A stretch of 64,000 nt of DNA from contig NZ_CAWNSW010000163.1 of NCBI RefSeq assembly GCF_963877135.1, positions 1-64,000 of the forward strand, in the 5' to 3' direction. Of the stretch, positions 33,039 through 42,362 are shown piece by piece (positions within the stretch are counted from its first letter, which is position 1; every line of letters begins with the position of its first letter). Under the pieces are notes generated by a model that saw nothing but the letters and a program-made list of their open reading frames with translations, made no database searches and had not been told where the DNA came from. Source of the stretch: Stenomitos frigidus_A. Lineage in GTDB: Bacteria > Cyanobacteriota > Cyanobacteriia > Leptolyngbyales > Leptolyngbyaceae. Both the position numbers and the translations under genes were made by a program.

Positions 33039-34157
33039 TTAGCCACCAAAGGCAAACGGGAAAGCCAGTTTGAGGGCGGCGGTCAGCAACAAATTCACCA
33101 ACGAAATGGGCAAGAGAAACTTCCAGCCTAGGTCCAACAGCTGGTCAATGCGAACGCGAGGCACTGTCCATCGGAGCAGAATAGCTAGAAAGACGAGGAA
33201 GTAAGCCTTGAGCACGGTCATCGTAATGCCTAGCGAAGCCGTGACAATTTGGAAAATTGGATTGAACTCATCAATTCCCAACAAATCTGCTACCAGCGTC
33301 AACGGTATCGGAAAATCCCAACCGCCCAAATAAAGTACCGCTACTAACAGCGCAGACAGCACTAAGTTCACATACGAGCCGAGATAGAAAAGTGCAAACT
33401 TCATCCCGGAATATTCTGTTTGATAACCCGCTACCAACTCTTCCTCGGCTTCTGGTAGGTCAAAGGGCATTCGTTCGCATTCTGCCAGTGCGGCTATCCA
33501 GAAAATGACAAATCCGACTGGCTGACGCCAAATATTCCAACCCAGAATGCCGTAGCCAGACTGCTGCTGCACAATGTCGATCGTGCTGAGCGAATTTGAC
33601 ATCATCGCGATCGCCAATACCGATAGCGCCAAGGGAATTTCGTAGCTAATGGATTGCGCAGCGGCTCGCAAACCACCCAACAAAGAGTACTTATTGTTTG
33701 AGGCATACCCTGACATCAACAAACCGATCGGCGCCACACTCGATAGAGCAATCCACAGGAACACGCCCATACCGACATCGGTTACAACCAGGTTCTGCCC
33801 AAACGGCACAATAAGGTAAGACAGAAAGACTGGAATCACGACAATCACAGGACCGAGCGTAAACAGCAACGCATCTGAATTCGCCGGCACCACGTCTTCT
33901 TTGAAAACCAGCTTCAAGCCATCGGCTACAGGTGCCAGCACACCCAAAGGCCCAATATATTCAGGGCCAATCCGTTGCTGCGCCGCCGCCGAAATCTTGC
34001 GCTCCAGCCACACCACCACTAGCACACCCACCGTTGCACCAACTAGCATCAGTAGCATCGGCAGAGGCATCCAAATCGCTTTCGCAGCGCCCGTAGGGAG
34101 TCCCAAATCGGTGAGGGACTGGACAAAAACGCCCTGCAAATCTATTCCTGAGTTCAT
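33039..34157 (-). CDS. ndhA: NAD(P)H-quinone oxidoreductase subunit 1
   Basis: A 372-residue NuoH-type membrane subunit at the quinone site of NDH-1. Signatures are VWLERKISAAAQQRIGPEYIG, then GPLGVLAPVADGLKLVFKED, and later ECERMPFDLPEAEEELVAGY with the conserved acidic loop, followed by TEYSGMKFALFYLGSY. Eight membrane helices are expected. The ATG has AGGTAAGCG upstream. It is the first gene of the ndhA-I-G-E operon. Confidence 0.96.
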   Translation of the reverse strand: MNSGIDLQGVFVQSLTDLGLPTGAAKAIWMPLPMLLMLVGATVGVLVVVWLERKISAAAQQRIGPEYIGPLGVLAPVADGLKLVFKEDVVPANSDALLFTLGPVIVVIPVFLSYLIVPFGQNLVVTDVGMGVFLWIALSSVAPIGLLMSGYASNNKYSLLGGLRAAAQSISYEIPLALSVLAIAMMSNSLSTIDIVQQQSGYGILGWNIWRQPVGFVIFWIAALAECERMPFDLPEAEEELVAGYQTEYSGMKFALFYLGSYVNLVLSALLVAVLYLGGWDFPIPLTLVADLLGIDEFNPIFQIVTASLGITMTVLKAYFLVFLAILLRWTVPRVRIDQLLDLGWKFLLPISLVNLLLTAALKLAFPFAFGG

Positions 34158-34666
34158 CGCTTACCTGTTTTGAGTCATCACTCAGTAAATCGTTGTTGAC
34201 AATCAACCAAAGCGTGTAGGCGGCTTCGTATATGAAGCTACAGCGCTCCTACTAGCTAAAGCTCGAAGACACTACTCTCTGCATATCTCTCAGTAACAGG
34301 ACTGTTACATGGCTTTGCGTCCTTAGTATATCGCTGGATCGCTGCTATACGATCGGAAATCGCTATAGATAAATGCGGTATGAGGCTATAGAAACGAGTC
34401 ACGGAGATCAGCCAGAGAACGCGCCTGTACATTTCTTGCTGGTGCGGAGCGATGCCGAGACCACTCGTCGGTTAGGCGGCTTACCACATCGCGACAGAAC
34501 CCAAATAAAAAGCCCTCAAAACCAAGAGTCTGAGGGCTGGAGTTCCTGAAAATCGTCACTTGCAACATAGTGCCAAGAGCATCGGTAGAAGGCAAGAGGG
34601 GTGCCGCCCATCACGCGAACGCGCAGAAGATATGCTGTCTGCGAAGAAATAGGTCTGCTTGCCCCT
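34158..34666. other. 509-bp intergenic region with the gltA terminator, no gene
   Basis: This lies between gltA's 3' end and ndhA's start on the minus strand. The right third contains the gltA terminator (34502-34538). The left part should carry the ndhA promoter; several A/T-rich stretches exist, but no clear -35/-10 pair was chosen. Open frames here have no protein-like features. Confidence 0.5.
34502..34538 (-). terminator. intrinsic terminator downstream of gltA
   Basis: Read on the minus strand: AGCCCTCA, a 12-nt loop, TGAGGGCT, then TTTTATTTG. The stem is 8 bp and the U-run is good. It lies about 130 nt past the gltA stop. Confidence 0.8.
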
Positions 34667-35803
34667 CTAACGCTTTTCGATCGGCACATACGTTGCTTCG
34701 TGCAGCCCGGTATAAATCTGGGTTGGGCGAAAGATCCGATTCTCATTGAGCTGCTCTTTCCAATGAGCGAGCCAACCAGCCGTACGAGAAATTGCAAAAA
34801 CAGGAGTAAAGAGATCAGACGGGATGCCTAACTTGCGATAGACCAAACCAGAATAAAAGTCCACATTGGGATAAATTCCCTTATGGCCGAGATTCTCCTC
34901 CACTGCTTTTTCAAGCTCAACGGCTACATCGTAGTATTCGTCGCGACCGTACTTTTCAAACAGTTGTTCTGCCAGATACTGCAAAATAGTCGCACGCGGA
35001 TCTTTCACTTTATAGACTCGATGACCAAAGCCCATAATCTTGCCTTTTTGCGCAAGTTGCTTCTCAAGCCACGGGCGCACATTCTCAACCGTACCGATCT
35101 CCTCCAGCATGAGAATCACTTCCTCATTTGCGCCACCGTGCAGTGGGCCAGCCAGCGTGCCAACGGCTGAAGCAACCACTGCATAGGGGTCAGTCAGCGT
35201 GGAAGCAGTAACTAAGGCGGAAAAGGTAGACGCGTTAATTGTGTGCTCTGCATGGAGCATCAAACACACATCAAAAATATGAGCTTGAAACGGATCTGGT
35301 TCCCGCTCATTGAGCATATAGAGAAAATTTGCCGCATAACCCAAATCGTCACGGGGTTGAACGGGATCATTTCCCTTCCGCATGAGTTGAAAAGCCGCGA
35401 CCATCGTTGGAATCTTTGCCAACAATCTGACGACAGCCGCGCGAATGTACGTTGGATCATCAAGGGCACGACGAGAATAGAACAACCCCAATGCTGCTGC
35501 ACAAGCCTGTAGGGCATCCATGGGATGACCGCTTTCAGGAAAGCACTTCATCATGTCGCGAATACGGTACTTGAGCCGTCGATGATATCTAATTTCATGC
35601 TCAAACAACTCTAATTCTTCTTCAGTTGGCAATTCACCCCAGATGAGGAGGTATGCGGTTTCTAAAAAATGACCTTTAGCAGCTAACTCTTCAATAGCAA
35701 TGCCGCGATACTCTAAAACTCCTCGCTGCCCATCAACAAAACTAATGCTGGACTGGGTGGCGGGAATGCCTTCTAGACCTGCCCTGTATTCGCAGACAGT
35801 CAT
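34667..35803 (-). CDS. gltA: citrate synthase
   Basis: A 378-residue citrate synthase of the short bacterial type (si/2-methylcitrate-related), condensing oxaloacetate and acetyl-CoA. Landmarks are SISFVDGQRGVLEYRG, LMLHAEHTINASTF (catalytic His), GPLHGGANEEV, IMGFGHRVYKVKDPRA (His and Arg of the active site), VDFYSGLVYR and FAISRTAGWLAHW. It is monocistronic with its own terminator. The start is ATG at 35803. Confidence 0.96.
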   Translation of the reverse strand: MTVCEYRAGLEGIPATQSSISFVDGQRGVLEYRGIAIEELAAKGHFLETAYLLIWGELPTEEELELFEHEIRYHRRLKYRIRDMMKCFPESGHPMDALQACAAALGLFYSRRALDDPTYIRAAVVRLLAKIPTMVAAFQLMRKGNDPVQPRDDLGYAANFLYMLNEREPDPFQAHIFDVCLMLHAEHTINASTFSALVTASTLTDPYAVVASAVGTLAGPLHGGANEEVILMLEEIGTVENVRPWLEKQLAQKGKIMGFGHRVYKVKDPRATILQYLAEQLFEKYGRDEYYDVAVELEKAVEENLGHKGIYPNVDFYSGLVYRKLGIPSDLFTPVFAISRTAGWLAHWKEQLNENRIFRPTQIYTGLHEATYVPIEKR

Positions 35804-36332
35804 AGCTCTACCGTTTACTTACAAAAATGGGCTTACTCAAGCTAACTTATCAGAAACTAGAAAACTGTATCGTTCTAAGCTGACTCAAAGTTGAGTCGAC
35901 TGAAAAGCTAGTGCCAGTTTCTCGACCTTGCAGACTCTAGACTTTACAACAATTAACAAAGCTTGGTGATTCGTGCGTTGTGTGTATAAAAGCTGAGCAC
36001 CGCTCAACACCAGTGAATGGTTGACCAATGCGGGAGTCGTTAAGCAATCGCTTTCTTCTCCATAGGACTTGATAGACCATTCCCTCACGCAAAACGTTTA
36101 TTTTCTACACGGTCTGCGCGTTTAATTGTCATCAGACTTACCACAAGTAACGCTTTTTGGGTACAGAAAATTGCCGCTTTTGTAAAAAGTAGTTACTATC
36201 TAAGTAGGCAGGTTGCTCACATAGCAAATAGCCTCGTTAATCTTGATCAGCCACCGACTCCTCCTAGTAACTCTGCAACTCGACAAGGAGGGATCGATCG
36301 GCTGCTTTAGCCCATTGAAAATTAGGAGTTTT
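35804..36332. other. 529-bp divergent promoter region
   Basis: This separates gltA (minus) from an unknown basic protein (plus). It holds a near-consensus promoter at 36171-36199 for the right-hand gene and a ribosome-binding site at about 36323. No promoter for gltA was singled out. No gene is seen. Confidence 0.55.
36171..36199 (+). promoter_or_regulatory. sigma70-type promoter for the 36333-36749 gene
   Basis: TTGCCG (36171-36176), a 17-bp spacer and TACTAT (36194-36199) fit the vegetative consensus. It would give a leader of about 125 nt before ATG 36333. Confidence 0.5.
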
Positions 36333-36749
36333 ATGACCCAGAGACGATCTCGTCGCCCATCTGACGCTGACACTGACCCAAATCAAGAATATAGTGCGTC
36401 CACGGCACAACGCGAAATGACGAAAACGCTACGAGCGCGCGTTAGCCGAGAAGACACCGAAGTGAGAATGGCAAGTCAGTCCCGTTCAGCGCATCCGAGT
36501 TTAACTAGCCTCATTGAACGCGATGCCCCTCTTCAAGCGCATAGCATGTTGGTCTTGATGTATGGCCCGTTTCAAGCCGAAATGATTCCTGAAGAAGGTC
36601 AAGGGGTTGCCTCCTGGCTTAAGGAATGCGTTCGCAAGCATGGTATCCCCAGTCTGCTGCGGTTTGATTACCGTCGCCGGGCTCAAGTGTTCCGTCGTGA
36701 CCAGTTTCAACCCTGGCTAGAGCCGTTGCTCACTCAGATACCTGGTTAA
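36333..36749 (+). CDS. small basic protein of unknown function
   Basis: A 138-residue protein. Residues 1 to about 60 are disordered and rich in Arg, Ser and Thr (MTQRRSRRPSDADTDPNQEY). Residues about 65-138 look folded, with MLVLMYGPFQAEMIPEEGQG and LRFDYRRRAQVFRRDQF. The start is set by AGGAG 6 nt before the ATG at 36333; the open frame extends 30 codons upstream. It is followed by a strong terminator and preceded by its own promoter, so it is an independent unit. I do not recognise a family. Confidence 0.78.
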   Translation: MTQRRSRRPSDADTDPNQEYSASTAQREMTKTLRARVSREDTEVRMASQSRSAHPSLTSLIERDAPLQAHSMLVLMYGPFQAEMIPEEGQGVASWLKECVRKHGIPSLLRFDYRRRAQVFRRDQFQPWLEPLLTQIPG

Positions 36750-36768
36750 AGACGGCTGTCGTTAAGTT

Positions 36769-36815
36769 AAGCCCTTGTTCTGCGATCGTATCTCACAAGC
36801 AGAACAAGGGCTTTT
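36769..36815 (+). terminator. strong intrinsic terminator
   Basis: AAGCCCTTGTTCTGC (36769-36783) pairs perfectly with GCAGAACAAGGGCTT (36799-36813), followed by TT. It ends the small basic protein's transcript. The A-rich 5' side would also work weakly on the other strand. Confidence 0.85.
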
Positions 36816-36887
36816 GACATGCGATCGTGTCCTCTTCATGGCAATGTATTTAGGCAAACTCAGGCGTAAGGTTTGTTAAGTGTCGCT

Positions 36888-36921
36888 GTAACGCACCACG
36901 AAAGCTATTTGGGTGCGTTAC
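36888..36921. repeat. inverted repeat, 10-bp arms
   Basis: GTAACGCACC (36888-36897) and GGTGCGTTAC (36912-36921) flank a 14-nt loop. From memory, TGCGTTACG-type inverted repeats are dispersed in cyanobacterial intergenic DNA. Confidence 0.75.
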
Positions 36922-37164
36922 GCGTATTGCTAACACCCTATACCTTGACAGTCCTCATTCAAGGCATCGGCTAGCATCACGTCAGGCTATGTGAAGGCAG
37001 CTTACGTGAAATTCCGTATCTTATAGGGCTGCCTCACTATAAATCTAAGAACAAGCTGGAACGGCTACGGATGATGACCTGTCATTGAACCTGTTAATAA
37101 TGGTGCAGGATTTCCCTCGGGGCATCATTAAGCGGTTTTTTGCACTTTGAAGCTTTCGTAACCT

Positions 37165-39747
37165 ATGTTGGGCAAAATCCTTGGGGGACGCTACCAGATT
37201 ATTCGCCACTTGGGTGGTGGTGGGTTTGGGCAAACATATTTGGCAAGTGATTTACATCTTCCTGGCAACCCTTACTGTGTTGTAAAGCAGCTCAAACCCA
37301 GAATGAGCGACCCGGAAGCTTTGCAGGCAGCAAGGCGATTGTTTGATACGGAAGCAGAGGTGCTGTACGTTCTGGGTAGTCACGAGCAAATTCCCAGGCT
37401 GTTCGCCCACTTTGAAGACGCGCAAGACTTCTATCTAGTACAAGAGTTTATTGAAGGGCAAGTGCTGAGCCAGGCACTCAAGCTGGAACCTCAGTTTACT
37501 GAGCTAGAAGTGATCCATCTACTGCAGGATCTGCTGATCGTCCTGGAGTTTGTGCATCAGCAACAGGTGGTGCACCGAGATATTAAGCCCTCTAACTTGA
37601 TTCGACAGCAGAGTAATGGTCGTCTGATTTTGATTGATTTTGGGGCGGTTAAACAAATTGGAGCCCAGATCGTTGATGCGCACGAAGTGAGTATCACGAT
37701 CGCGGTCGGCTCTTCTGGCTACATGCCCAACGAACAGCTAGCAGGCAAACCTCGTTTTAGCAGCGACATCTATGCAGTAGGCATGATGGCTATTCAGTGC
37801 CTGACGGGCATCTATCCCAAAAAGTTCAGGGAAGATCCGAAAACCAGCGAAATCATCTGGCGCGATCAGGTACAAGTCAGTCCCGAATTTGCCAACGTGC
37901 TGGACACGATGGTGCGCTATGATTTTCGTCAGCGTTATGAATCTGCCACAGAAGCGTTAGAGGCACTGCGATTGTTAACACAAACGGCTCCCATTGCCTC
38001 TGTGTTGGCAGCGCCAACCGTGGTCAGTTTTGATGGGCATCTTGCCTGGCTAGAGCGTGGCGACGATCTCTTTCAACGCCAGCGCTATCGGGAAGCAGTG
38101 ATTGCCTATGACCGAGTGCTGCAAGCAAAACCCGATGATGAGGTCGCCTGGTTTAAGCGGGGGATGGCGCTTGAAAACCTGAAGCATTTCGACGAGGCGG
38201 CAGCGTCCTACGATCGCGTCTTACAGCTCCACCCAGCCGATTATCTCGCGTGGTACAAGCAGGGTGCCGTTTTCATTCAGCTTCAGCGTTATGAGGAAGC
38301 GCTTGCAGCCTTTGAGCAAGTTGTGCAACTGCAGCCTGATAACTACTGGGCATGGCTTGATCGAGGGAAGACGCTCGAAAAACTACAGCAATCCGATGCG
38401 GCGATCGCCTCCTACGATCGTGCAGTACAGCTCAAACCCGATTTTCAACTGGCGATCGAAAGCCGAAAGCAGGTTTTAATCCAGCTACGACGGGTTGATA
38501 CTCTTTACCATCTGCAACATTACGACGAAGCGTTAACCGCCTGCGAACGTGCGATTGCACTGAATCCAGATGACTCTCTGGCGTGGTTTATGCGGGGGAT
38601 GGCGCTCGAAAACCTGCAGCGCTATGAAGAAGCCGTCATCGCCTACGATCGTGTCGTTGAGATTCAGCCCGATGATCATGTGGTGTGGTTCAAACGAGGC
38701 AACGTGATGGAAAATCTGCTCCGCCATGAAGAAGCCGTTGCCTCTTACTACAAAGTCGTGCAGCTACAGCCAGAGAACTACTGGGCGTGGTACGACCGGG
38801 GGCGCCTGCTAGAAGGCCTCCAGCAGCAAGAAGCCGCGATCGCCTCCTACGATCGTGCGATGCAGTTGAAGCCTGATTTCCAGGAAGCGGTGGAGGGTCG
38901 CAGGCGTGTACTGCAACAACTCAAATCAGGCGACTCAGCTTTACCAGAGGACGATGCAACCATTGCGTCTATAGATGACTCACTGATGGGCTCTGGCCAC
39001 CCCATGATCGCTCTAAACATTCACCAACGTCATGGCGTGTTGCAAGCTGAGCGGCAGCACCTTGACCCAGGATTGTCTGCCTCGCTATCCCTACCAAACC
39101 CAGAAGAAACGTTTGTCAGCCAGCCTAAGCGAGGGCAAATCCCTGCAGTGCGGAGCGCCGACAGACCAAAGGACACAATTGTCAGCCTTCCGAGAACAGA
39201 AAAAGTTGATGCAACAAGTATTACTGCTCCACTCGCTGCATTTGCTGAGACGGTCGCTATAGTCAGCGCTGATTACGATCGCTTGCTGCAAGAGGGACGT
39301 CTATTAGAAAAGCAACAGCGTCATACAGACGCCTTCAGCCTGTATGAGCAGGCGCGCTTACTGCGATCGGATGATGCTAGCCTTTGGCGCTGGCGAGGCA
39401 ATGTCTTATATGGCTTAGACCGTCATGAAGAGGCCATTTCGTCTTATCAGCATGCGGTACAACTGAAGCCAAACGACGTGGATCTTTGCTGTTGTTTGGG
39501 TGATGCCTTTGTACGCCTGAAGCGGTATCGCGAGGCGCTTGCTTGCTTTGATCGCGCCATCCAGATCCAACCCAAGAGCCATACTGCATGGTATTGGCGG
39601 GGGCGTGTGCTGTGTGAATTGAGGCAATATGCAGATGCCATCCAGGCCTTAGAGCAGGCACTAGCGATCAAGCCCGATTTTCAACCAGCAAGGAACGATC
39701 GCGATCGCATCCAGCACGAGCTTAGAGCACTTGAGCTGCAAACATGA
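37165..39747 (+). CDS. serine/threonine protein kinase with TPR repeats
   Basis: An 860-residue cytosolic protein. The N-terminal Hanks-type kinase (about 8-265) has LGGGGFGQTYLA (P-loop), VVKQLKP (Lys about 41), HRDIKPSN (about 137) and DFGAVK (about 159), with a full activation segment (VGSSGYMPNEQ). Two TPR blocks follow (about 292-590 and 702-850), with repeats such as AWFKRGMALENLKHFDEAA, separated by a disordered linker of about 110 residues. There is no membrane helix. It would phosphorylate Ser/Thr residues on partners chosen by the TPRs. It converges with the DUF4231 gene, 4 bp away. Confidence 0.92.
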   Translation: MLGKILGGRYQIIRHLGGGGFGQTYLASDLHLPGNPYCVVKQLKPRMSDPEALQAARRLFDTEAEVLYVLGSHEQIPRLFAHFEDAQDFYLVQEFIEGQVLSQALKLEPQFTELEVIHLLQDLLIVLEFVHQQQVVHRDIKPSNLIRQQSNGRLILIDFGAVKQIGAQIVDAHEVSITIAVGSSGYMPNEQLAGKPRFSSDIYAVGMMAIQCLTGIYPKKFREDPKTSEIIWRDQVQVSPEFANVLDTMVRYDFRQRYESATEALEALRLLTQTAPIASVLAAPTVVSFDGHLAWLERGDDLFQRQRYREAVIAYDRVLQAKPDDEVAWFKRGMALENLKHFDEAAASYDRVLQLHPADYLAWYKQGAVFIQLQRYEEALAAFEQVVQLQPDNYWAWLDRGKTLEKLQQSDAAIASYDRAVQLKPDFQLAIESRKQVLIQLRRVDTLYHLQHYDEALTACERAIALNPDDSLAWFMRGMALENLQRYEEAVIAYDRVVEIQPDDHVVWFKRGNVMENLLRHEEAVASYYKVVQLQPENYWAWYDRGRLLEGLQQQEAAIASYDRAMQLKPDFQEAVEGRRRVLQQLKSGDSALPEDDATIASIDDSLMGSGHPMIALNIHQRHGVLQAERQHLDPGLSASLSLPNPEETFVSQPKRGQIPAVRSADRPKDTIVSLPRTEKVDATSITAPLAAFAETVAIVSADYDRLLQEGRLLEKQQRHTDAFSLYEQARLLRSDDASLWRWRGNVLYGLDRHEEAISSYQHAVQLKPNDVDLCCCLGDAFVRLKRYREALACFDRAIQIQPKSHTAWYWRGRVLCELRQYADAIQALEQALAIKPDFQPARNDRDRIQHELRALELQT

Positions 39748-39751
39748 CTCA

Positions 39752-41062
39752 CTAGCGTATTGCTTCAGCAGCGGTCGGATCAGAGACATCCACTGCAATC
39801 TCTGGTTCTGCTGCTTTTACGGGGTCAGCAACAGCGTCAGTGGGTAGGAGGGTATCTTGTGGCGGCAACGGGTCTACAGGCGCTTGGGGAACCACAGGTT
39901 CGGCCTCAGGTGTTGGCTCTACTGTTGTCTGGGAAGGATTCACTGTGCTCTTGCTCTGCTCAGACAGTCCCGCGATCGGGCTAGGCTGAAGTGCAGGGCT
40001 CACCTCATCCAAAAGTTTGCTAGCGTCGTGATCTTTATCCTTCTTGTCGCCATAGATTTCAGCCAGGGCTTCACGCATTTCTTGCAGCCAGCCCGCGTTT
40101 TCTGTCTGCAACACAGCTTCGGTACTGGCAACTAAGGTTTCGATATTCACTCGTTGCGCTCTGGCTTCAAGAGAGAGAGCATGCCACCAAACTCGAATGT
40201 CGTAGAGGTCGGCCGCTGAGATATTGCACGACACAACATTCGTTTCAACTCGCCTAAACTCTAGATATGCCGTAACAGCGGCAGCCAGAGCACTACTGAC
40301 TGCAATCCAAACATCAAATCCCAAACCAGCGAGCAAGGTTCCCACAGCACTGAGAAAGAAAATCACCAGTTGAAAACGTCTCAACCCTTTGCCTAACCGA
40401 GCTGCTTTCTTCTGGTAATAGTCAAACTGGTCGTCAACCCGCCATGCTAAGTACTGTTCAGCGGTCATGTCACCAAACCCATCATCACCTTTAGGCGTGC
40501 CGTCTTTGGGTGGAAGGGGATTTTTTTCGGTGTCATAGGCTAGCAGATCGGTTTGGTTGACTGGGGTTTGCATCAGCCGCTTGCTAACCAGCTTGAGGGC
40601 GCGTGCCAGACGGATATCGCGTGATTCGGCGGGAGTGAGTTTTGTGGGGTTATACTCGCCAACCTGCATCCGGTAACGATAGATCTCCTTTTTAAGGGCT
40701 TCAGCACTGCTTCGCAACATCACCCAACTGATGCCCATGTTAAATTTGACTGAAATTGCCACCAGCACGCCAAGAATAATCGGCACAGCGAGAACTGGAA
40801 AGTGCAAAATGCCCAGCATTTTTTCCTGTTGGCTATTTTCTGGTGACAGCCAATGACGAAAATCCGAATTCTTTTCAACAACCGAATAAGTAACACCTAA
40901 TGTCGTGGCTGCAACACCTAAGATGAGGATCCAGCGCCGTTGCTGCGTGAAGCGCTTTTGTGCAATGGACGCATTCTGGTTGTACTTGGCGAAGCGGAGC
41001 CATGCATCTTCGAGAATTTGGTTACGGCTGGAAGGAGCTGAGCTTGGTGCGGTATCCGGCAT
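39752..41062 (-). CDS. DUF4231/SLATT-like membrane protein with two tandem modules
   Basis: A 436-residue protein with two similar halves. Each has a charged helix (AWLRFAKYNQNASIAQKRF; YLAWRVDDQFDYYQKKAARL), two membrane helices (RWILILGVAATTLGVTYSVV with PVLAVPIILGVLVAISVKF; QLVIFFLSAVGTLLAGLGF with AVSSALAAAVTAYLEF) and a following helix (LRSSAEALKKEIYRYR; DLYDIRVWWHALS). This matches DUF4231, a SLATT-type 2TM family proposed as membrane effectors in nucleotide-dependent conflict systems. The last 70 residues are a Pro/Thr/Glu-rich tail. It follows the SLOG gene by 38 bp in one operon. Pore function is inferred. Confidence 0.82.
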   Translation of the reverse strand: MPDTAPSSAPSSRNQILEDAWLRFAKYNQNASIAQKRFTQQRRWILILGVAATTLGVTYSVVEKNSDFRHWLSPENSQQEKMLGILHFPVLAVPIILGVLVAISVKFNMGISWVMLRSSAEALKKEIYRYRMQVGEYNPTKLTPAESRDIRLARALKLVSKRLMQTPVNQTDLLAYDTEKNPLPPKDGTPKGDDGFGDMTAEQYLAWRVDDQFDYYQKKAARLGKGLRRFQLVIFFLSAVGTLLAGLGFDVWIAVSSALAAAVTAYLEFRRVETNVVSCNISAADLYDIRVWWHALSLEARAQRVNIETLVASTEAVLQTENAGWLQEMREALAEIYGDKKDKDHDASKLLDEVSPALQPSPIAGLSEQSKSTVNPSQTTVEPTPEAEPVVPQAPVDPLPPQDTLLPTDAVADPVKAAEPEIAVDVSDPTAAEAIR

Positions 41063-41100
41063 ATCAAATCTCTGCTAGCGATCGCGGGTCTGGGAGCATA

Positions 41101-41841
41101 TTAGCTTTTAGCCGCAAAAATGTCGTCAATCATGGCGGCAAGGGTCTCAGTTCCAGTGTCTAGATCGATCGCGCGCACCAAGCCAGATGCCGCCAGTGAC
41201 GCTGCTCGTTCATCCTCAGAATTGCCATGGAGCGCGGCTGCGAGTATATCAGCAGTACGCCCAGTCCCAGCGATAACAATAATTGGACGGTCTGCCTCTA
41301 CACTTTGGGACGCTTCCTTCCAGGTAATCTCGCCGCCATTCACCAAAATGGTGACCGATGCCGAACCAGCCACAGCGCTGGCAAGGTCGTCCATCAAGAC
41401 AGTTTCATCACCCCAATTTGAGCCTGGAACTAGAAGGAAATGGGTATGGTGAGGCTCTAGCGGTGCGGCATCTGACGAAGTAGCAATCTGGTCAGGCAAT
41501 GCAGCGAGCCCACATGGAACAATGCCAACCAGTGGAAAATTAGCGTGAGTCGCATGGCGCGCCTGCCCTATAAGGCGCATGACGCCAGCATCGGTACCGC
41601 CATCAATGACAACAGCTTGCCACTTTTGCGCTATTGGTGCCAGAACTTCAACAAAAAGCTTCTCCAACCGCTTAAGGTTCACCGCACTCATCTTACTGGC
41701 ACCACCAATCAGCACAAGCGCCGGATGTTGTCCTTCAAGCCCCAAACGTTGTAGCACAAAAGCCATACTCGTCGATGTTTCAAGCTGAATTGCCTCTGCA
41801 AACAAACCATTTGAAAAACTAATCTTAGAGAGTTGTGCCAT
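41101..41841 (-). CDS. SLOG-family (LSDAT, TRPM-type) nucleotide-sensor protein
   Basis: A 246-residue Rossmann-like protein matching the prokaryotic LSDAT branch of SLOG, the fold of the TRPM N-terminal ligand-binding region. Landmarks in order are PALVLIGGASKMS, AVVIDGGTDAGVMRLIGQA (G-rich ligand loop), FPLVGIVPCGLAAL, EPHHTHFLLVPGSNWGDET, VTILVNGGEITW and RPIIVIAGTGRTADILA. The HTHFLLV and GTGRTADI segments are particularly close to TRPM. SLOG domains bind nucleotides such as ADP-ribose derivatives. It is the first gene of the operon with the DUF4231 gene. No ribosome-binding site is obvious before ATG 41841. Confidence 0.85.
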   Translation of the reverse strand: MAQLSKISFSNGLFAEAIQLETSTSMAFVLQRLGLEGQHPALVLIGGASKMSAVNLKRLEKLFVEVLAPIAQKWQAVVIDGGTDAGVMRLIGQARHATHANFPLVGIVPCGLAALPDQIATSSDAAPLEPHHTHFLLVPGSNWGDETVLMDDLASAVAGSASVTILVNGGEITWKEASQSVEADRPIIVIAGTGRTADILAAALHGNSEDERAASLAASGLVRAIDLDTGTETLAAMIDDIFAAKS

Positions 41842-42362
41842 AAGGGGTCTTGACTAGGATGTAGACCGATATGCAATTATAGCCAACTTTACCGATTGTC
41901 TCATCTAGATTTTACTCTTAGCCATTGGTTCTACACTGAAGAAGCGCACTCCTGAGAAAAATATGTCAATTTTGAGAGATATCGCAAGCAGCGGGGCAAA
42001 CACTCAATCTATTGCCGCATCAATATCCGTTGAACATATTTTAAGCGCTTGAAAAAATAAACTCATGGTTTTTCGATTTGGCAATGTAGGGTCGGAAGCA
42101 TCCAACCTACATTGCCAGAGGCGATATAGATTCTCCAAAGAGAAATATTTCGCCTCAAGCCTTTCCACATTAAAGATCAGGAGTTAAAATTGCACTAGAG
42201 CATTTGGCTTACCTCGCGCTTCTATTCCTAAGGAGCGCGAAACGAGCACTTGGACATCAAAATTTACCCTTCTTCCAGTAATTAACTGTCGAGCATAGCT
42301 GGCTAGGTGCCTCAGAGACTTTTCACTCACTAAACAGCAGCCATAAGAGCAACGAGAGAACT
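41842..42362. other. 521-bp divergent spacer between the SLOG and Nudix operons
   Basis: No gene is supported. The spacer is A+T-rich, as expected for two divergent promoters. It carries an inverted repeat with 11-bp arms at 42080-42116, near its middle. No clear -35/-10 pair was chosen on either strand. Confidence 0.5.
42080..42116. repeat. inverted repeat, 11-bp perfect arms
   Basis: GGCAATGTAGG (42080-42090) and CCTACATTGCC (42106-42116) flank a 15-nt loop. It may be a dispersed element or an operator for the flanking divergent operons. Confidence 0.8.

Larger units (their letters stand above)
36750..37164. other. 415-bp intergenic region with a terminator and an inverted repeat
   Basis: This lies between the unknown basic protein and the kinase gene. 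It holds the terminator at 36769-36815 and an inverted repeat at 36888-36921. The kinase promoter should lie in 37000-37140, but no clear motif was chosen. No gene is seen. Confidence 0.5.
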
